Shown here: one piece after another, positions 1-8,082 of the stretch | How positions within the stretch are numbered: position 1 is the first letter of the stretch | Layout of the letters: every line of letters starts with the position of its first letter | Origin: Rhizobiales bacterium CCH10-E5 | Lineage (GTDB): Bacteria > Pseudomonadota > Alphaproteobacteria > Rhizobiales > Beijerinckiaceae | NCBI GenBank assembly: GCA_001556125.1 | Contig: LSIG01000008.1 | Coordinates: forward strand, 1-64,000 | DNA: 64,000 nucleotides | Reading direction: 5' to 3' | Notes under the pieces: generated by a model | What the model was told of the DNA's origin: nothing | What the model saw: only the letters and a program-made list of their open reading frames with translations | Database searches by the model: none | Made by a program: the position numbers and the translations under genes

Positions 1-56
1 GCGGGACTGCCCCCCACCCCAACCCTCCCCACCGCAAGCGGGGGGAGGGAGAGGCG
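1..56. repeat. GC-rich intergenic palindromic repeat, terminator-like
   Basis: CCCTCCCC at 23-30 pairs with GGGGAGGG at 42-49, inside a C-rich then G-rich stretch of the kind repeated between genes in many Hyphomicrobiales genomes. It lies just beyond the stop codon of the minus-strand oxidoreductase at 94 and could end its transcript, though no T-run follows. The element may extend beyond the window's left edge. Confidence 0.45.
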
Positions 57-93
57 CTCGTCGCGCCTTGCAAACATTGCAGGCTTGCCCCGC

Positions 94-1428
94 TCACATC
101 AGCCCGGGTTCGCCCAGATCGGTGCCGTCGACGAGGCGGCTGTAGCGGTAGGGGTGGGGATCGACGATGGGAGCGTCGCCGGTGATGAGGTCGGCCGCGA
201 GCTTGCCCGCCGCCGGCCCGACGCCGAAGCCGTGGCCGCTGAAGCCGGCCGAGACATAGAGGCCGGGCAGCTTGTCGATCGGGGAGATCACCGGCACCCA
301 GTCGGGCGTGAAGTCGATCAAGCCGCCATATTTCTGGACGATCTTCACATCGGCGAGTTGCGGATAGATCTCGGCGATGCGCTTCAGCGCGAAGCTGATC
401 AGCTTCTCCTGCGGCGGCGGATCGAAGGTCCGCATCCGCTCGAAGGGGGAGACGCTGTCATTGCTCCAGCGCATCAGCGCCTCGGGACCGGCGAAGAAGG
501 TCTTGTCCGCGGTGATGGTCAGGAGCTTGTGGCGCTTCTTGAAGGTCCGCCAGAACGGCCTAGCGTACATCATGCCCTGCGGGCTGAGCCTCAGCAGACC
601 GCGGCCGCTGATGCCGATGGTGTAGCCGCCGTCGAGTCGGCGGCGGAAGGTGACGTCCGGCGTCGAGATGCCTCCCTCGGTGATCGGCGGGCCGGAAATC
701 GGCGCGGTGAACATCGACGTCGACTGGACGCCCGCGAGCGGCATGTCGATGCCGTGATGCCGGCAGAACATCGAGGTCCAGACGCCGCCGGCAACGAGCA
801 CGCTGCTGGTTCTGATCGTACCCTTTTCGGTGACGACGGCTGAAACGCGACCGGCCGAGGTTTCGAGGCCGCGCGCCGCGCAGTCCTGATGGATGGTGAC
901 GCCGAGCCGGCGCGCGGCTTCGGCGAAGGCGGGCACGGCGAGCGCAGGCTCGGCCTTGCCGTCGCTGGGCGAATGCACGCCGCCGATCCAGTTCTCGGTC
1001 GAGCCCGGCGACATCTCCTTCGCCTCGGCGGCGGAGAGGACGCGGCTGTGCATCTGCATCTCGCGGGCCTTGTCGATCCAGCCGGACCAGGCGGCGAGGT
1101 CGGACGGCTTGGTCGTGACATAGACGAGGCCGGTGTGGCGGAAGCCGGTCTCGGCGCCGAGCTCCTCGTTCATGCCCTTCCACATTTCGAGCGCGCGCTG
1201 GGCGAGGGGGAGTTCGCGCAGGTCGCGGTTCTGCTGGCGGCACCAGCCCCAGTTCCGGCTCGACTGCTCGCCGGCGACATAGCCCTTCTCGACCACGGCG
1301 ACGGAGTGGCCCTTCTTCGCGAGATGATAGGCGGTGGTGATGCCGGCGACGCCGCCGCCGATGACCACGACGTCGGCTTGGGCGGGCAGCGTCTCGTCGC
1401 TGTGGATGCGGGTGACCGGGGGCGACAT
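94..1428 (-). CDS. FAD-dependent amine/amino-acid oxidoreductase (DadA / sarcosine-oxidase-like)
   Basis: A 444-residue flavoprotein of the DAO family (PF01266 type), which oxidises C-N bonds of secondary or D-amino acids to imines. The dinucleotide-binding GGGVAG is at residues 24-29 and the ribose-binding Glu at about residue 47 (VVEKG). It also has the motif SSRNWGWCRQQ common in the DadA/SoxB-like branch and a C-terminal FAD-contact segment near SAGFSGHGFGVGP. The chosen start gives a normal N-terminus for this family; an in-frame start at 1482 would add 18 residues with no family likeness. It is divergent from a dipeptide-type ABC importer at 1660, so its substrate may be imported by that system. 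The exact substrate (sarcosine, D-amino acid, opine-like amine) cannot be read from sequence. Confidence 0.85.
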   Translation of the reverse strand: MSPPVTRIHSDETLPAQADVVVIGGGVAGITTAYHLAKKGHSVAVVEKGYVAGEQSSRNWGWCRQQNRDLRELPLAQRALEMWKGMNEELGAETGFRHTGLVYVTTKPSDLAAWSGWIDKAREMQMHSRVLSAAEAKEMSPGSTENWIGGVHSPSDGKAEPALAVPAFAEAARRLGVTIHQDCAARGLETSAGRVSAVVTEKGTIRTSSVLVAGGVWTSMFCRHHGIDMPLAGVQSTSMFTAPISGPPITEGGISTPDVTFRRRLDGGYTIGISGRGLLRLSPQGMMYARPFWRTFKKRHKLLTITADKTFFAGPEALMRWSNDSVSPFERMRTFDPPPQEKLISFALKRIAEIYPQLADVKIVQKYGGLIDFTPDWVPVISPIDKLPGLYVSAGFSGHGFGVGPAAGKLAADLITGDAPIVDPHPYRYSRLVDGTDLGEPGLM

Positions 1429-1659
1429 GGCTGCGGCGATCCTTCGGCAGAAACCGGAAACGGGGCCTCGATAGCACCGCATCCCGACAGAAGCCTATGC
1501 CAAAGGCATGCCGGCAAACGGCAGATTCTGTGCACCTGCCGCAGACGATCGGCGTTGGATGTCGCGGCCGTCCCTTTAGCCTCAGAGCAGGGCGGGCAAG
1601 CCGCCGCCGCGATGACCTGCCGCAGAAGCAGGCGCGTCACTCACAACGAGGGGTTCACC
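1429..1659. promoter_or_regulatory. Divergent promoter region with nested inverted repeats
   Basis: This 231-base gap separates the minus-strand oxidoreductase from the plus-strand binding-protein gene, so it must hold both promoters. It contains ATGCC-AAA-GGCAT at 1497-1509, directly followed by the palindrome TGCCGGCA at 1509-1516 and a further GGCA at 1520-1523. The clustered TGCC/GGCA units look like an operator, but no regulator gene lies beside it within the window. A GAGGGG ribosome-binding site precedes the ATG at 1660. Confidence 0.35.
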
Positions 1660-3342
1660 ATGACCAAAATCGCCGACGGCCACTCCCTGCCCATGCCCGC
1701 TATCCACCGGCGCGATGTGCTCGCGCTCGGCGCCGGCGGCCTGCTCGCGGCTTCCGGCCTGGGCAGCGCCCGCGCCCAGACCAAGGCCGCACCGCCGCCG
1801 CCGTCCAAGCCCACCGGCCAGGTTGTCGTCGGTCTCTCGCAGGAGCCGACCGCCTTCAACCCGCTGATGCCGGGCATCGAGGTCGACGAGACGGTCTGGA
1901 TGCAGATCTTCAACACGCTCTGGGTCGCCGATCCCAAGGGCAATCTGATCCCCGACCTCGCCGTCGAGATCCCCAGCGAGGCCAATGGCGGCATTTCCGA
2001 GGGCGGCCTGGCCTGGAAGGTGAAGCTGCGCGAGGGCGTGACCTGGCATGACGGCACGCCCTTCACCGCCGAGGACGTCAAATACACGCTCGAATTGATC
2101 GTGGCGCCGGGCTTCAAGAGCCGCACCCGCGTCGGCCACGCCTTCGTCAAGGACATCAAGGTCAACGGGCCGCTGGAGATCTCCTGGCGGATGGAGAAGG
2201 CCTATGCGCCCTATCTGGCGCTGCTCTCCAACACCTACATCGTGCCCAAGCACCTGCTCGAGAAGGCGGCCGACCCCAATACGGCGCCCTACAATGCCGC
2301 CCCCGTCGGCACCGGCCCGTTCAAATGGGGCACGCGGACGCCTGGCGACAACATTCAGCTCGTCGCCAACGAGAAATTCCACGGCAAGGGCCCCTATCTG
2401 GAGCGCGCCGTCCTCAAATACGTGCCCGACCAGACCGCGCTCTACGCGCAGTTCCGCACGGGCCAGGTCGACCTCATCATCGGCACCGGCATTCCGGCCA
2501 ATTTCTATGCCGAGGCGGTGAAGCTGCCGGGCCGCAAGGTCGTCAAGATCCCGAGCGCCTCGCTCGAGATCCTGATGCCGAACCTCGAACACCCGGTGCT
2601 CAAGGACAAGGCGGTGCGCAAGGCGCTCTACGCCTCGATCAACAAGCAGGCCATCATCGACATCATCTATTACGGCCTGCACATCCCGACCGAATCCTTC
2701 GCGCCGCAGGATTCCTGGGCCTACAACCCCAACCTGCCGAAGCAGACCTACGATCTCGCGCTCGCCAACAAGATCCTCGACGACGCCGGCTGGAAGCGCT
2801 CCGGCTCCGGCACGCGCATGAAGGACGGCGTGCCGCTCAGCTTCGCCGTCTCGACCACGACGGGCGCGGCGCTGCGCGAGCAGACCCAGCAGCTGATGAT
2901 GCAGGACTGGGCGCAGGTCGGCGTGAAGATGACGATCAACAACATGCCGGCGGCGGTGATCTGGGGCGAGTTCTACACCCGATCCAAATTCGACTCGCTG
3001 ATCGTCGGAACCGCGTTCCGGACCGTGATCGATCCCGATCCGGCGCATCGCTTCGGCTCGGATGCGATCCCGGCCAAGTCCGGCAACGGCGCCAACCAGA
3101 TGCAGTGGCAGAACGCCGAGGCCGACAGGCTGATGAAGGAGGGGCAGACCACCTTCGATCAGGAGAAGCGCAAGGCGATCTACTGGAAGCTGCAGGAGCT
3201 CGTCCGCGAGGAACTGCCGATCCTGCCGATCTACCAGTACGCTCCGGTCGAGGGCTACAAGGAAGGCCTGATCGGCTACGAGCCCAACGTCAATGCCCGC
3301 CAGAACACCTGGAACATGGGCAGCTGGTACTGGGCGCGCTGA
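1660..3342 (+). CDS. Peptide/dipeptide-type ABC transporter substrate-binding protein (SBP_bac_5), Tat-type signal
   Basis: A 560-residue periplasmic binding protein of the DppA/OppA family (cluster C), which captures peptides or similar solutes for the membrane permeases encoded next. The N-terminus carries a twin-arginine signal, with RRDVLALG at about residues 17-24, a hydrophobic stretch and a cleavage-like SARAQ near residue 40. The mature part has family hallmarks such as LREGVTWHDGTPFTAEDV and GTGPFK. The start was set at the ATG after GAGGGG; an open frame extends upstream but is not protein-like. Directly followed by two permease genes in the same direction. The solute is not predictable; the divergent amine oxidoreductase suggests an amino-acid-like compound. 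Confidence 0.9.
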   Translation: MTKIADGHSLPMPAIHRRDVLALGAGGLLAASGLGSARAQTKAAPPPPSKPTGQVVVGLSQEPTAFNPLMPGIEVDETVWMQIFNTLWVADPKGNLIPDLAVEIPSEANGGISEGGLAWKVKLREGVTWHDGTPFTAEDVKYTLELIVAPGFKSRTRVGHAFVKDIKVNGPLEISWRMEKAYAPYLALLSNTYIVPKHLLEKAADPNTAPYNAAPVGTGPFKWGTRTPGDNIQLVANEKFHGKGPYLERAVLKYVPDQTALYAQFRTGQVDLIIGTGIPANFYAEAVKLPGRKVVKIPSASLEILMPNLEHPVLKDKAVRKALYASINKQAIIDIIYYGLHIPTESFAPQDSWAYNPNLPKQTYDLALANKILDDAGWKRSGSGTRMKDGVPLSFAVSTTTGAALREQTQQLMMQDWAQVGVKMTINNMPAAVIWGEFYTRSKFDSLIVGTAFRTVIDPDPAHRFGSDAIPAKSGNGANQMQWQNAEADRLMKEGQTTFDQEKRKAIYWKLQELVREELPILPIYQYAPVEGYKEGLIGYEPNVNARQNTWNMGSWYWAR

Positions 3343-3393
3343 GACCATGACGCGCTTCCGCCCGGATCCCTTCACCGCGAAGCCGAGCGCGCC

Positions 3394-4350
3394 ATGAGCG
3401 GCTTTCTTCTGCAAAGACTGATGCAGGCGATCCTGCTGCTGCTCATCGTCTCGATGATCGGCTTCGCGATCCTGCATCTGGCTCCGGGCGGGCCGCTGTC
3501 GCAATTCGCGGCCGGCGGCGAGATGAACCAGGAGGATCTCGACCGCATCATCGAGCAGCTCGGGCTGAACCGGCCTCTGCCGGTTCAGTATGCGGAATGG
3601 CTCTGGCGCATGCTGCGCGGCGACTGGGGCCTGTCCTATCGCGACCAGCAGCCGGTCCTGCACATCATCGCCGGCCATCTCGGGCCGACGCTGGAGCTGA
3701 TGCTGACCTCGACGCTGCTCGCGATGATGATCGGTGCCTGGATCGGCATCATCGGAGCCGTGAAGCGCTACTCGCTGTTCGACAGCGTCGCCACGATCGG
3801 CACGATGATCGCGCTGTCGATCCCGACCTTCTGGTTCGGCCTGGTGGTGATCTATGTCTTCTCGGTCGGGCTCGGCTGGCTGCCCTCCGGCAACCGCTTC
3901 ACCATCGGCGACGGCTCCTTCCTGAACCGGCTGCACCATCTGATCGGGCCCTGCATCGTGCTGGCGCTGGTCTCGACGGCGGTCTGGAGCCGCTACATGC
4001 GCTCCTCGATGCTGGACGTGATCAACCAGGATTTCGTGCGCACGGCGCGGGCCAAGGGCGTGCCGGAGCGGCGCATCCTGCTGCAGCATGTGCTGCGCAA
4101 CGCGCTGCTGCCGATGATCACGATCACCGGGCTGCATGTGCCCTCGCTGCTCTCGGGGGCGCTCGTCACCGAGACGGTGTTCACCTGGCCCGGCATGGGG
4201 CGGCTCTTCCTCGATTCGATCAGCTATCGCGACTATCCGGTGGTGATGGGCATCCTGATGTTCACCGCCGTGATGGTGCTGCTCGGCAGCCTGCTCGCGG
4301 ACCTCCTCTACGGTGTCGCCGATCCCCGTATCGCCAGGAGCGGCCGATGA
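3394..4350 (+). CDS. Dipeptide-type ABC transporter permease (DppB-like)
   Basis: A 318-residue inner-membrane permease with about six transmembrane segments, starting with a hydrophobic helix at residues 10-29. The cytoplasmic EAA-type loop that docks the ATPase is visible around FVRTARAKGVPERRILLQHVLRNA in the C-terminal half (broken here by reading only part of it), and the following TETVFTWPGMG is characteristic of the DppB/OppB branch. It is the second gene of the importer, 51 bases after the binding protein, and its stop overlaps the start of the next permease (ATGA at 4347-4350), indicating translational coupling and a heterodimeric pore. Confidence 0.92.
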   Translation: MSGFLLQRLMQAILLLLIVSMIGFAILHLAPGGPLSQFAAGGEMNQEDLDRIIEQLGLNRPLPVQYAEWLWRMLRGDWGLSYRDQQPVLHIIAGHLGPTLELMLTSTLLAMMIGAWIGIIGAVKRYSLFDSVATIGTMIALSIPTFWFGLVVIYVFSVGLGWLPSGNRFTIGDGSFLNRLHHLIGPCIVLALVSTAVWSRYMRSSMLDVINQDFVRTARAKGVPERRILLQHVLRNALLPMITITGLHVPSLLSGALVTETVFTWPGMGRLFLDSISYRDYPVVMGILMFTAVMVLLGSLLADLLYGVADPRIARSGR

Positions 4351-5237
4351 GCCTCGATCCCACGCTCGACGCTCTGCCCGCCCGCGCGGAGGGCTTCTGG
4401 AACAGCCGCGGCATGCGCCGCTTCCGGCGCCACAAGCTCGCCGTGTTCGGCGCCGTGACGATCATCCTGATGACGCTCGCTTGCGTCTTCGGGCCGATGC
4501 TGCTGCCCTATAGCGACACCTTCATCGACATCCGGCAGCGTTTCGCGCCGCCCTTCTCGGGTCCGCACATTCTCGGCACCGATCCGCTCGGCCGCGACAT
4601 TCTCGCCCGGCTGCTGATGGCGGGCCGGATCTCGCTCGCTGTCGGGTTCTGCGCGATGGTGCTGGCGATGGGGATCGGCATCGCGGTCGGCGTCGCTGCC
4701 GGCTTCTACGAGGGCGTGATCGGGGCGGCGCTGATGCGCTTCGTCGATGCGATGCTCTGCTTCCCCTCGATCTTCCTGCTGCTGGCGATCTCGGCGCTGA
4801 TCTCGCCGTCCGTGCCCTCGATCGTCATCCTGATCGCGATGACCTCCTGGATGGAGGTGGCGCGCGTCGTGGAAGCCCAGATCCGCTCGCTGCGGACGCG
4901 GGAGTTTGCGCAGGCCGCGGTCGCCATGGGATCGAGCAACATGCGCATCATGGTGCGCGAGCTCCTGCCCAATGCGATCGCGCCGATCGTCGTCGCGGCG
5001 ACCCTCAACGTCGCCCATGCGATCCTGGCCGAGAGCTACATCTCCTTCCTCGGCTACGGCATCCAGCCGCCGACGCCGAGCTGGGGCAACATGCTGGAGA
5101 ACGCGCAGAGCTATCTGACGAGCGCGCCCTGGCTCGCGATCATTCCCGGCGCCGCGATCACCCTGGCGGTGACGAGCTTCAACTTCGTCGGTGACGGGCT
5201 GCGCGACGCACTCGACCCGCGCATGGACCTGCCGTGA
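4347..5237 (+). CDS. Dipeptide-type ABC transporter permease (DppC-like)
   Basis: A 296-residue partner permease of the DppC/OppC branch. The N-terminus has the branch-typical cytoplasmic lead into a first membrane helix (RRHKLAVFG then a long hydrophobic run) and the periplasmic motif HILGTDPLGRDILARLL. The C-terminal ESYISFLGYGIQPPTPSWGNML is a near-signature for OppC proteins. The ATG at 4347 overlaps the preceding stop. No ATP-binding subunit follows: the next gene is a MOSC protein. The importer must therefore borrow an ATPase, possibly the fused double ATPase at 15219, or one encoded outside the window. Confidence 0.92.
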   Translation: MSLDPTLDALPARAEGFWNSRGMRRFRRHKLAVFGAVTIILMTLACVFGPMLLPYSDTFIDIRQRFAPPFSGPHILGTDPLGRDILARLLMAGRISLAVGFCAMVLAMGIGIAVGVAAGFYEGVIGAALMRFVDAMLCFPSIFLLLAISALISPSVPSIVILIAMTSWMEVARVVEAQIRSLRTREFAQAAVAMGSSNMRIMVRELLPNAIAPIVVAATLNVAHAILAESYISFLGYGIQPPTPSWGNMLENAQSYLTSAPWLAIIPGAAITLAVTSFNFVGDGLRDALDPRMDLP

Positions 5238-5962
5238 CGGGGATGGCCCTGACGGGATCGGTCGCGTCGCTCTGGCGCTATCCGGTCAGTTCGATGGGCG
5301 GGGAGCGGCTGGAGCGGGCGCCGGTCGGTCCGTCGGGGATCGAGGGCGATCGCATCTGGGGGCTGCTCGACGCGCAGACGGGGCGGATCGCCTCGCCGGG
5401 CCGCGAGAAGCACTTCATCGAGGTCCCGCGCGGGCATGCCCGCTTCACCGGCGAGGGCGTCGCGCTTTCCGTCGATGGTGAGAGCTGGGCGAGGCCTGAC
5501 GATCCGGCGACCCTCGAGGCGCTCGCGGCGGTCTTCGGATTCCGCCCGCTGCTCAAGCCCTTCGACCCCGTTCCCGGCGAGGGCTTCCGGCCGCGCTACG
5601 AGCATGCGCCGCTGCACATCCTCACCACCGCGGCGATGCGCAGCCTTAAGCACGAGCATCCCGAGAGCGTCATCGACGAACGGCGCTTCCGCCCCAGTCT
5701 CGTCGTCGACTGGCCGGATGAGGCCGAGGCGATGCCGGAACAGGGCTGGATCGGGCGGGAGATCCGCATCGGTGACGTCGTGCTGAGGGGCCGCGAACCC
5801 TGCGGGCGTTGTGGCTTCATCACCCTCGAACAGGAGGGGTTGCCGCTCGACGTCGAGCTGCTGCGAACGATCGTGAAGCGCTACGGGCGCAATTTCGGGA
5901 TCTATTGCGACGTGGTCGCGCCCGGGGAGATCTGCGTGGGAGACCTTGTCGAGATTTCCTAG
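5234..5962 (+). CDS. MOSC domain-containing protein (with N-terminal MOSC beta-barrel)
   Basis: A 242-residue protein with an N-terminal MOSC_N barrel (residues about 5-85) and a MOSC domain. RFRPSLVVD at about 152-160 and REPCGRC at about 187-193, with Cys190 and Cys193, are the expected signature. MOSC proteins bind molybdenum cofactor and move sulfur or act in reducing N-hydroxylated compounds, as in the mARC/YcbX group; this copy lacks the fused 2Fe-2S ferredoxin of YcbX. The GTG at 5234 overlaps the stop of the permease gene, so it is translationally coupled to the ABC operon; an ATG at 5243 is an alternative start. Its link to the transporter's substrate is unknown. Confidence 0.85.
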   Translation: MTGMALTGSVASLWRYPVSSMGGERLERAPVGPSGIEGDRIWGLLDAQTGRIASPGREKHFIEVPRGHARFTGEGVALSVDGESWARPDDPATLEALAAVFGFRPLLKPFDPVPGEGFRPRYEHAPLHILTTAAMRSLKHEHPESVIDERRFRPSLVVDWPDEAEAMPEQGWIGREIRIGDVVLRGREPCGRCGFITLEQEGLPLDVELLRTIVKRYGRNFGIYCDVVAPGEICVGDLVEIS

Positions 5963-5968
5963 CCACCG

Positions 5969-6074
5969 CGTCGTCCCGGGCGACCGGAGGGAGACCCGGG
6001 ACCCATTCCGGAACCTCTCCGGCCGTGCTCCGGCATGGATCCCGGCTCTTCGCTACGCTTCGGCCGGGATGACC
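5969..6074. repeat. Intergenic palindromic repeat between convergent genes
   Basis: This gap between the plus-strand MOSC gene and the minus-strand hyuB carries a composite element with CCCGGG-containing arms near 5974-6002 and a second module with ATCCCGGCTC and GGCCGGGAT near 6047-6070. Similar modules recur elsewhere in the window (15130, 24226). It can fold on both strands and plausibly ends both converging transcripts. Confidence 0.5.
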
Positions 6075-6097
6075 GTACCGCTCAGGCGGCACGTCCC

Positions 6098-8080
6098 TCA
6101 CTCTGCCGCCTGCAGGACCTCCGGCACCTGCGGATAGTCGCGTCGCACGGCGGTGAAGGCCGCCTCCACGTCGCCACCATTCTCCGCCTCGCGCATCGCG
6201 GCGAAGAGCTTGGTCTTGACGAAGAAGCGCCAATGGACCGGCAGGGCGGCGAGCAGACGCGTCAGGGCATCGTAGTTCGACGCCGTCCAGAGACGCTCGA
6301 AGGCCTCGCGCTCCGGGCCGTAATGGAAATGGGTGGTGTGGACGCCCTTGCGCATATTGGCCCGCAGGGCCGCCGTCGCTTCGGCATCGACGACGCCGTC
6401 GGTGATCACCACGCCGTAGCGCGCCTTCGCCGCCGCGAGCCCGACATAGCCGCGCTCGACATCGAGCCGCACCCGCTCCGGCTCGCGCTCCAGCGGGCAG
6501 CCGCGCCCGCCCCCGCCCGGGGAATGGATGTGGATGACGTCGCCGGGTTCGGCGATCGCGATGTCGGTGTTCCCGAGGATGCGTTCGCCGGCTGCGCCGG
6601 GGTTGATGATGAAGTTCGAGGTTGCGGCCGACAGGCCACCCAGCGTGCCCCAGGGGCGGAAGATCGAGCGGTCGCGGTTGCGCACGGTGATGCGCGAGTT
6701 CGGCGCGAAGACCTTGAACTCCATCACGGTGGCGAGACCGCCGCGCCAGCGGCCGGGGCCGCCGGAATCCGGCAGCAGGCCATAGCGCGTGAACTGGATC
6801 GGCACCTCGGTCTCGGTGATCTCGATCGGCGTGTTCTTGAGATAGGCGGCATCCGCGCCCGAGCCGTTGGTGCCGTCGCGATGGGGCATGCCGCCGCCGC
6901 CGCCGACGACCGGGTTGATCGCGGCGATGACGCTGCGATGGGTGCGCTCGTCGGTGGTCATGACGTTGACGATGGAACTCGACCCCGCCGGCGCGGCGGG
7001 CATGCGCTCGGGCACGGCGAGGCTGAAGGCGCCGAAGACCAGGCTGCGCAGCCTGGCACAAGTCAGGCTGCGCATGCCGACGGCCGCCGGGAAGGTCGGG
7101 TTCAGCACCGTGCCCTCGGGCGCGATGCAGGTGAAGGGCCGGGTCAGGCCGGAGTTGAGCAGGATCTGCGGATTCAGCGTGTAGAGGACGTAGTAGACGC
7201 CGACGAGCAGCAGGGTGTGGCGCGGGTCGGAACCGGTGGGCACGTTGAGCGAGGAGCCGAGCTGCGGGTCCGAGCCGGTGAAATCGAGGATCGCCTCGTC
7301 GCCCTTGATGGTCAGCGTCAGTTTCAGCCGGCAGGGATTGCCGTCGACGCCGTCCTCGTCGGCATAGTCGGCGAAGACGTATTCGCCGTCCGGCATCGAG
7401 CGCAGAATGTCGCGGGCCTGATGCTCGGCATAGTCCATCAGCCCGTCGAGGCCGTCCATGAAGCCCTTGACGCCGAACTTACGGACCATCGCCAGAATCT
7501 TGCGCTCGCCGGTGTTGAGCGCGCCAGCGAGCGCCTTCAGGTCGCCCATGTTGAGGGCCGGCTTGCGGACGTTCATCGTCATGATCCGAAGGATCGTCTC
7601 GTCGAAGGCGCCGTCGCGCATCAGCGTCATCGGCGGAAAGCGGATGCCCTCCTGATGGATTTCCGTCAGCGAGCGGGAGAGCGAGGCGGGCACGGCGCCG
7701 CCCATGTCGGTGTTGTGGACATGGCCGCCGACGAAGCAGACGATCTCGCCCTCGTGGAAGATCGGCTTCCACAGATGCGTGTCAGGCGCGTGGGTGGCGA
7801 GATAGCCGCTATAGGGATCGTTGGTGAAGGCGATGTCGCCGGGCCGGTATTCGTCGACGAGCTCGATCGCACGGTTGTAGTTCATGCCCGGATACCAGGT
7901 CGCGCCGAGATCCATCGGCACCGCGACGACGCGGCCGGTCTTGTCCATCACCATCACGGTGAAGTCCTCGGTCTCCTTGACGAAGGTCGAGTGGGCCGTG
8001 CGGTAGAGCGTGTAGGCCATGTTCTCGGCCGCCGCCCGGCAATGGTTCGCCAGAACCTGCAAGGTGATCTTGTCGACCAT
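6098..8080 (-). CDS. hyuB: Hydantoinase B / oxoprolinase family subunit
   Basis: A 660-residue protein of the HyuB family (PF02538 type), the partner of HyuA in ATP-dependent opening of five-membered cyclic amides such as N-methylhydantoin or 5-oxoproline, or ATP-dependent ketone carboxylation in the acetone/acetophenone carboxylase branch. Family marks include an N-terminus in which VLANHC is followed by AENMAYTLYRTAHS, the segment GDIAFTNDPYSG and GGHVHNTDMGG, and a glycine-rich C-terminal IHIHSPGGGGRGCP. It lies two bases after hyuA on the same strand with GAGG nine bases before its ATG. Substrate is unresolved; the neighbouring ureide genes make a hydantoin-like ring a reasonable inference. 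Confidence 0.9.
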   Translation of the reverse strand: MVDKITLQVLANHCRAAAENMAYTLYRTAHSTFVKETEDFTVMVMDKTGRVVAVPMDLGATWYPGMNYNRAIELVDEYRPGDIAFTNDPYSGYLATHAPDTHLWKPIFHEGEIVCFVGGHVHNTDMGGAVPASLSRSLTEIHQEGIRFPPMTLMRDGAFDETILRIMTMNVRKPALNMGDLKALAGALNTGERKILAMVRKFGVKGFMDGLDGLMDYAEHQARDILRSMPDGEYVFADYADEDGVDGNPCRLKLTLTIKGDEAILDFTGSDPQLGSSLNVPTGSDPRHTLLLVGVYYVLYTLNPQILLNSGLTRPFTCIAPEGTVLNPTFPAAVGMRSLTCARLRSLVFGAFSLAVPERMPAAPAGSSSIVNVMTTDERTHRSVIAAINPVVGGGGGMPHRDGTNGSGADAAYLKNTPIEITETEVPIQFTRYGLLPDSGGPGRWRGGLATVMEFKVFAPNSRITVRNRDRSIFRPWGTLGGLSAATSNFIINPGAAGERILGNTDIAIAEPGDVIHIHSPGGGGRGCPLEREPERVRLDVERGYVGLAAAKARYGVVITDGVVDAEATAALRANMRKGVHTTHFHYGPEREAFERLWTASNYDALTRLLAALPVHWRFFVKTKLFAAMREAENGGDVEAAFTAVRRDYPQVPEVLQAAE

Positions 8081-8082
8081 GA

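Noticed and set aside
1582-4137. Very long open frame antisense to the first ABC transporter genes
   Set aside because: It has His/Arg/Asp-rich low-complexity content and crosses several real genes and their gaps, so it is a by-product of GC-rich codon use.
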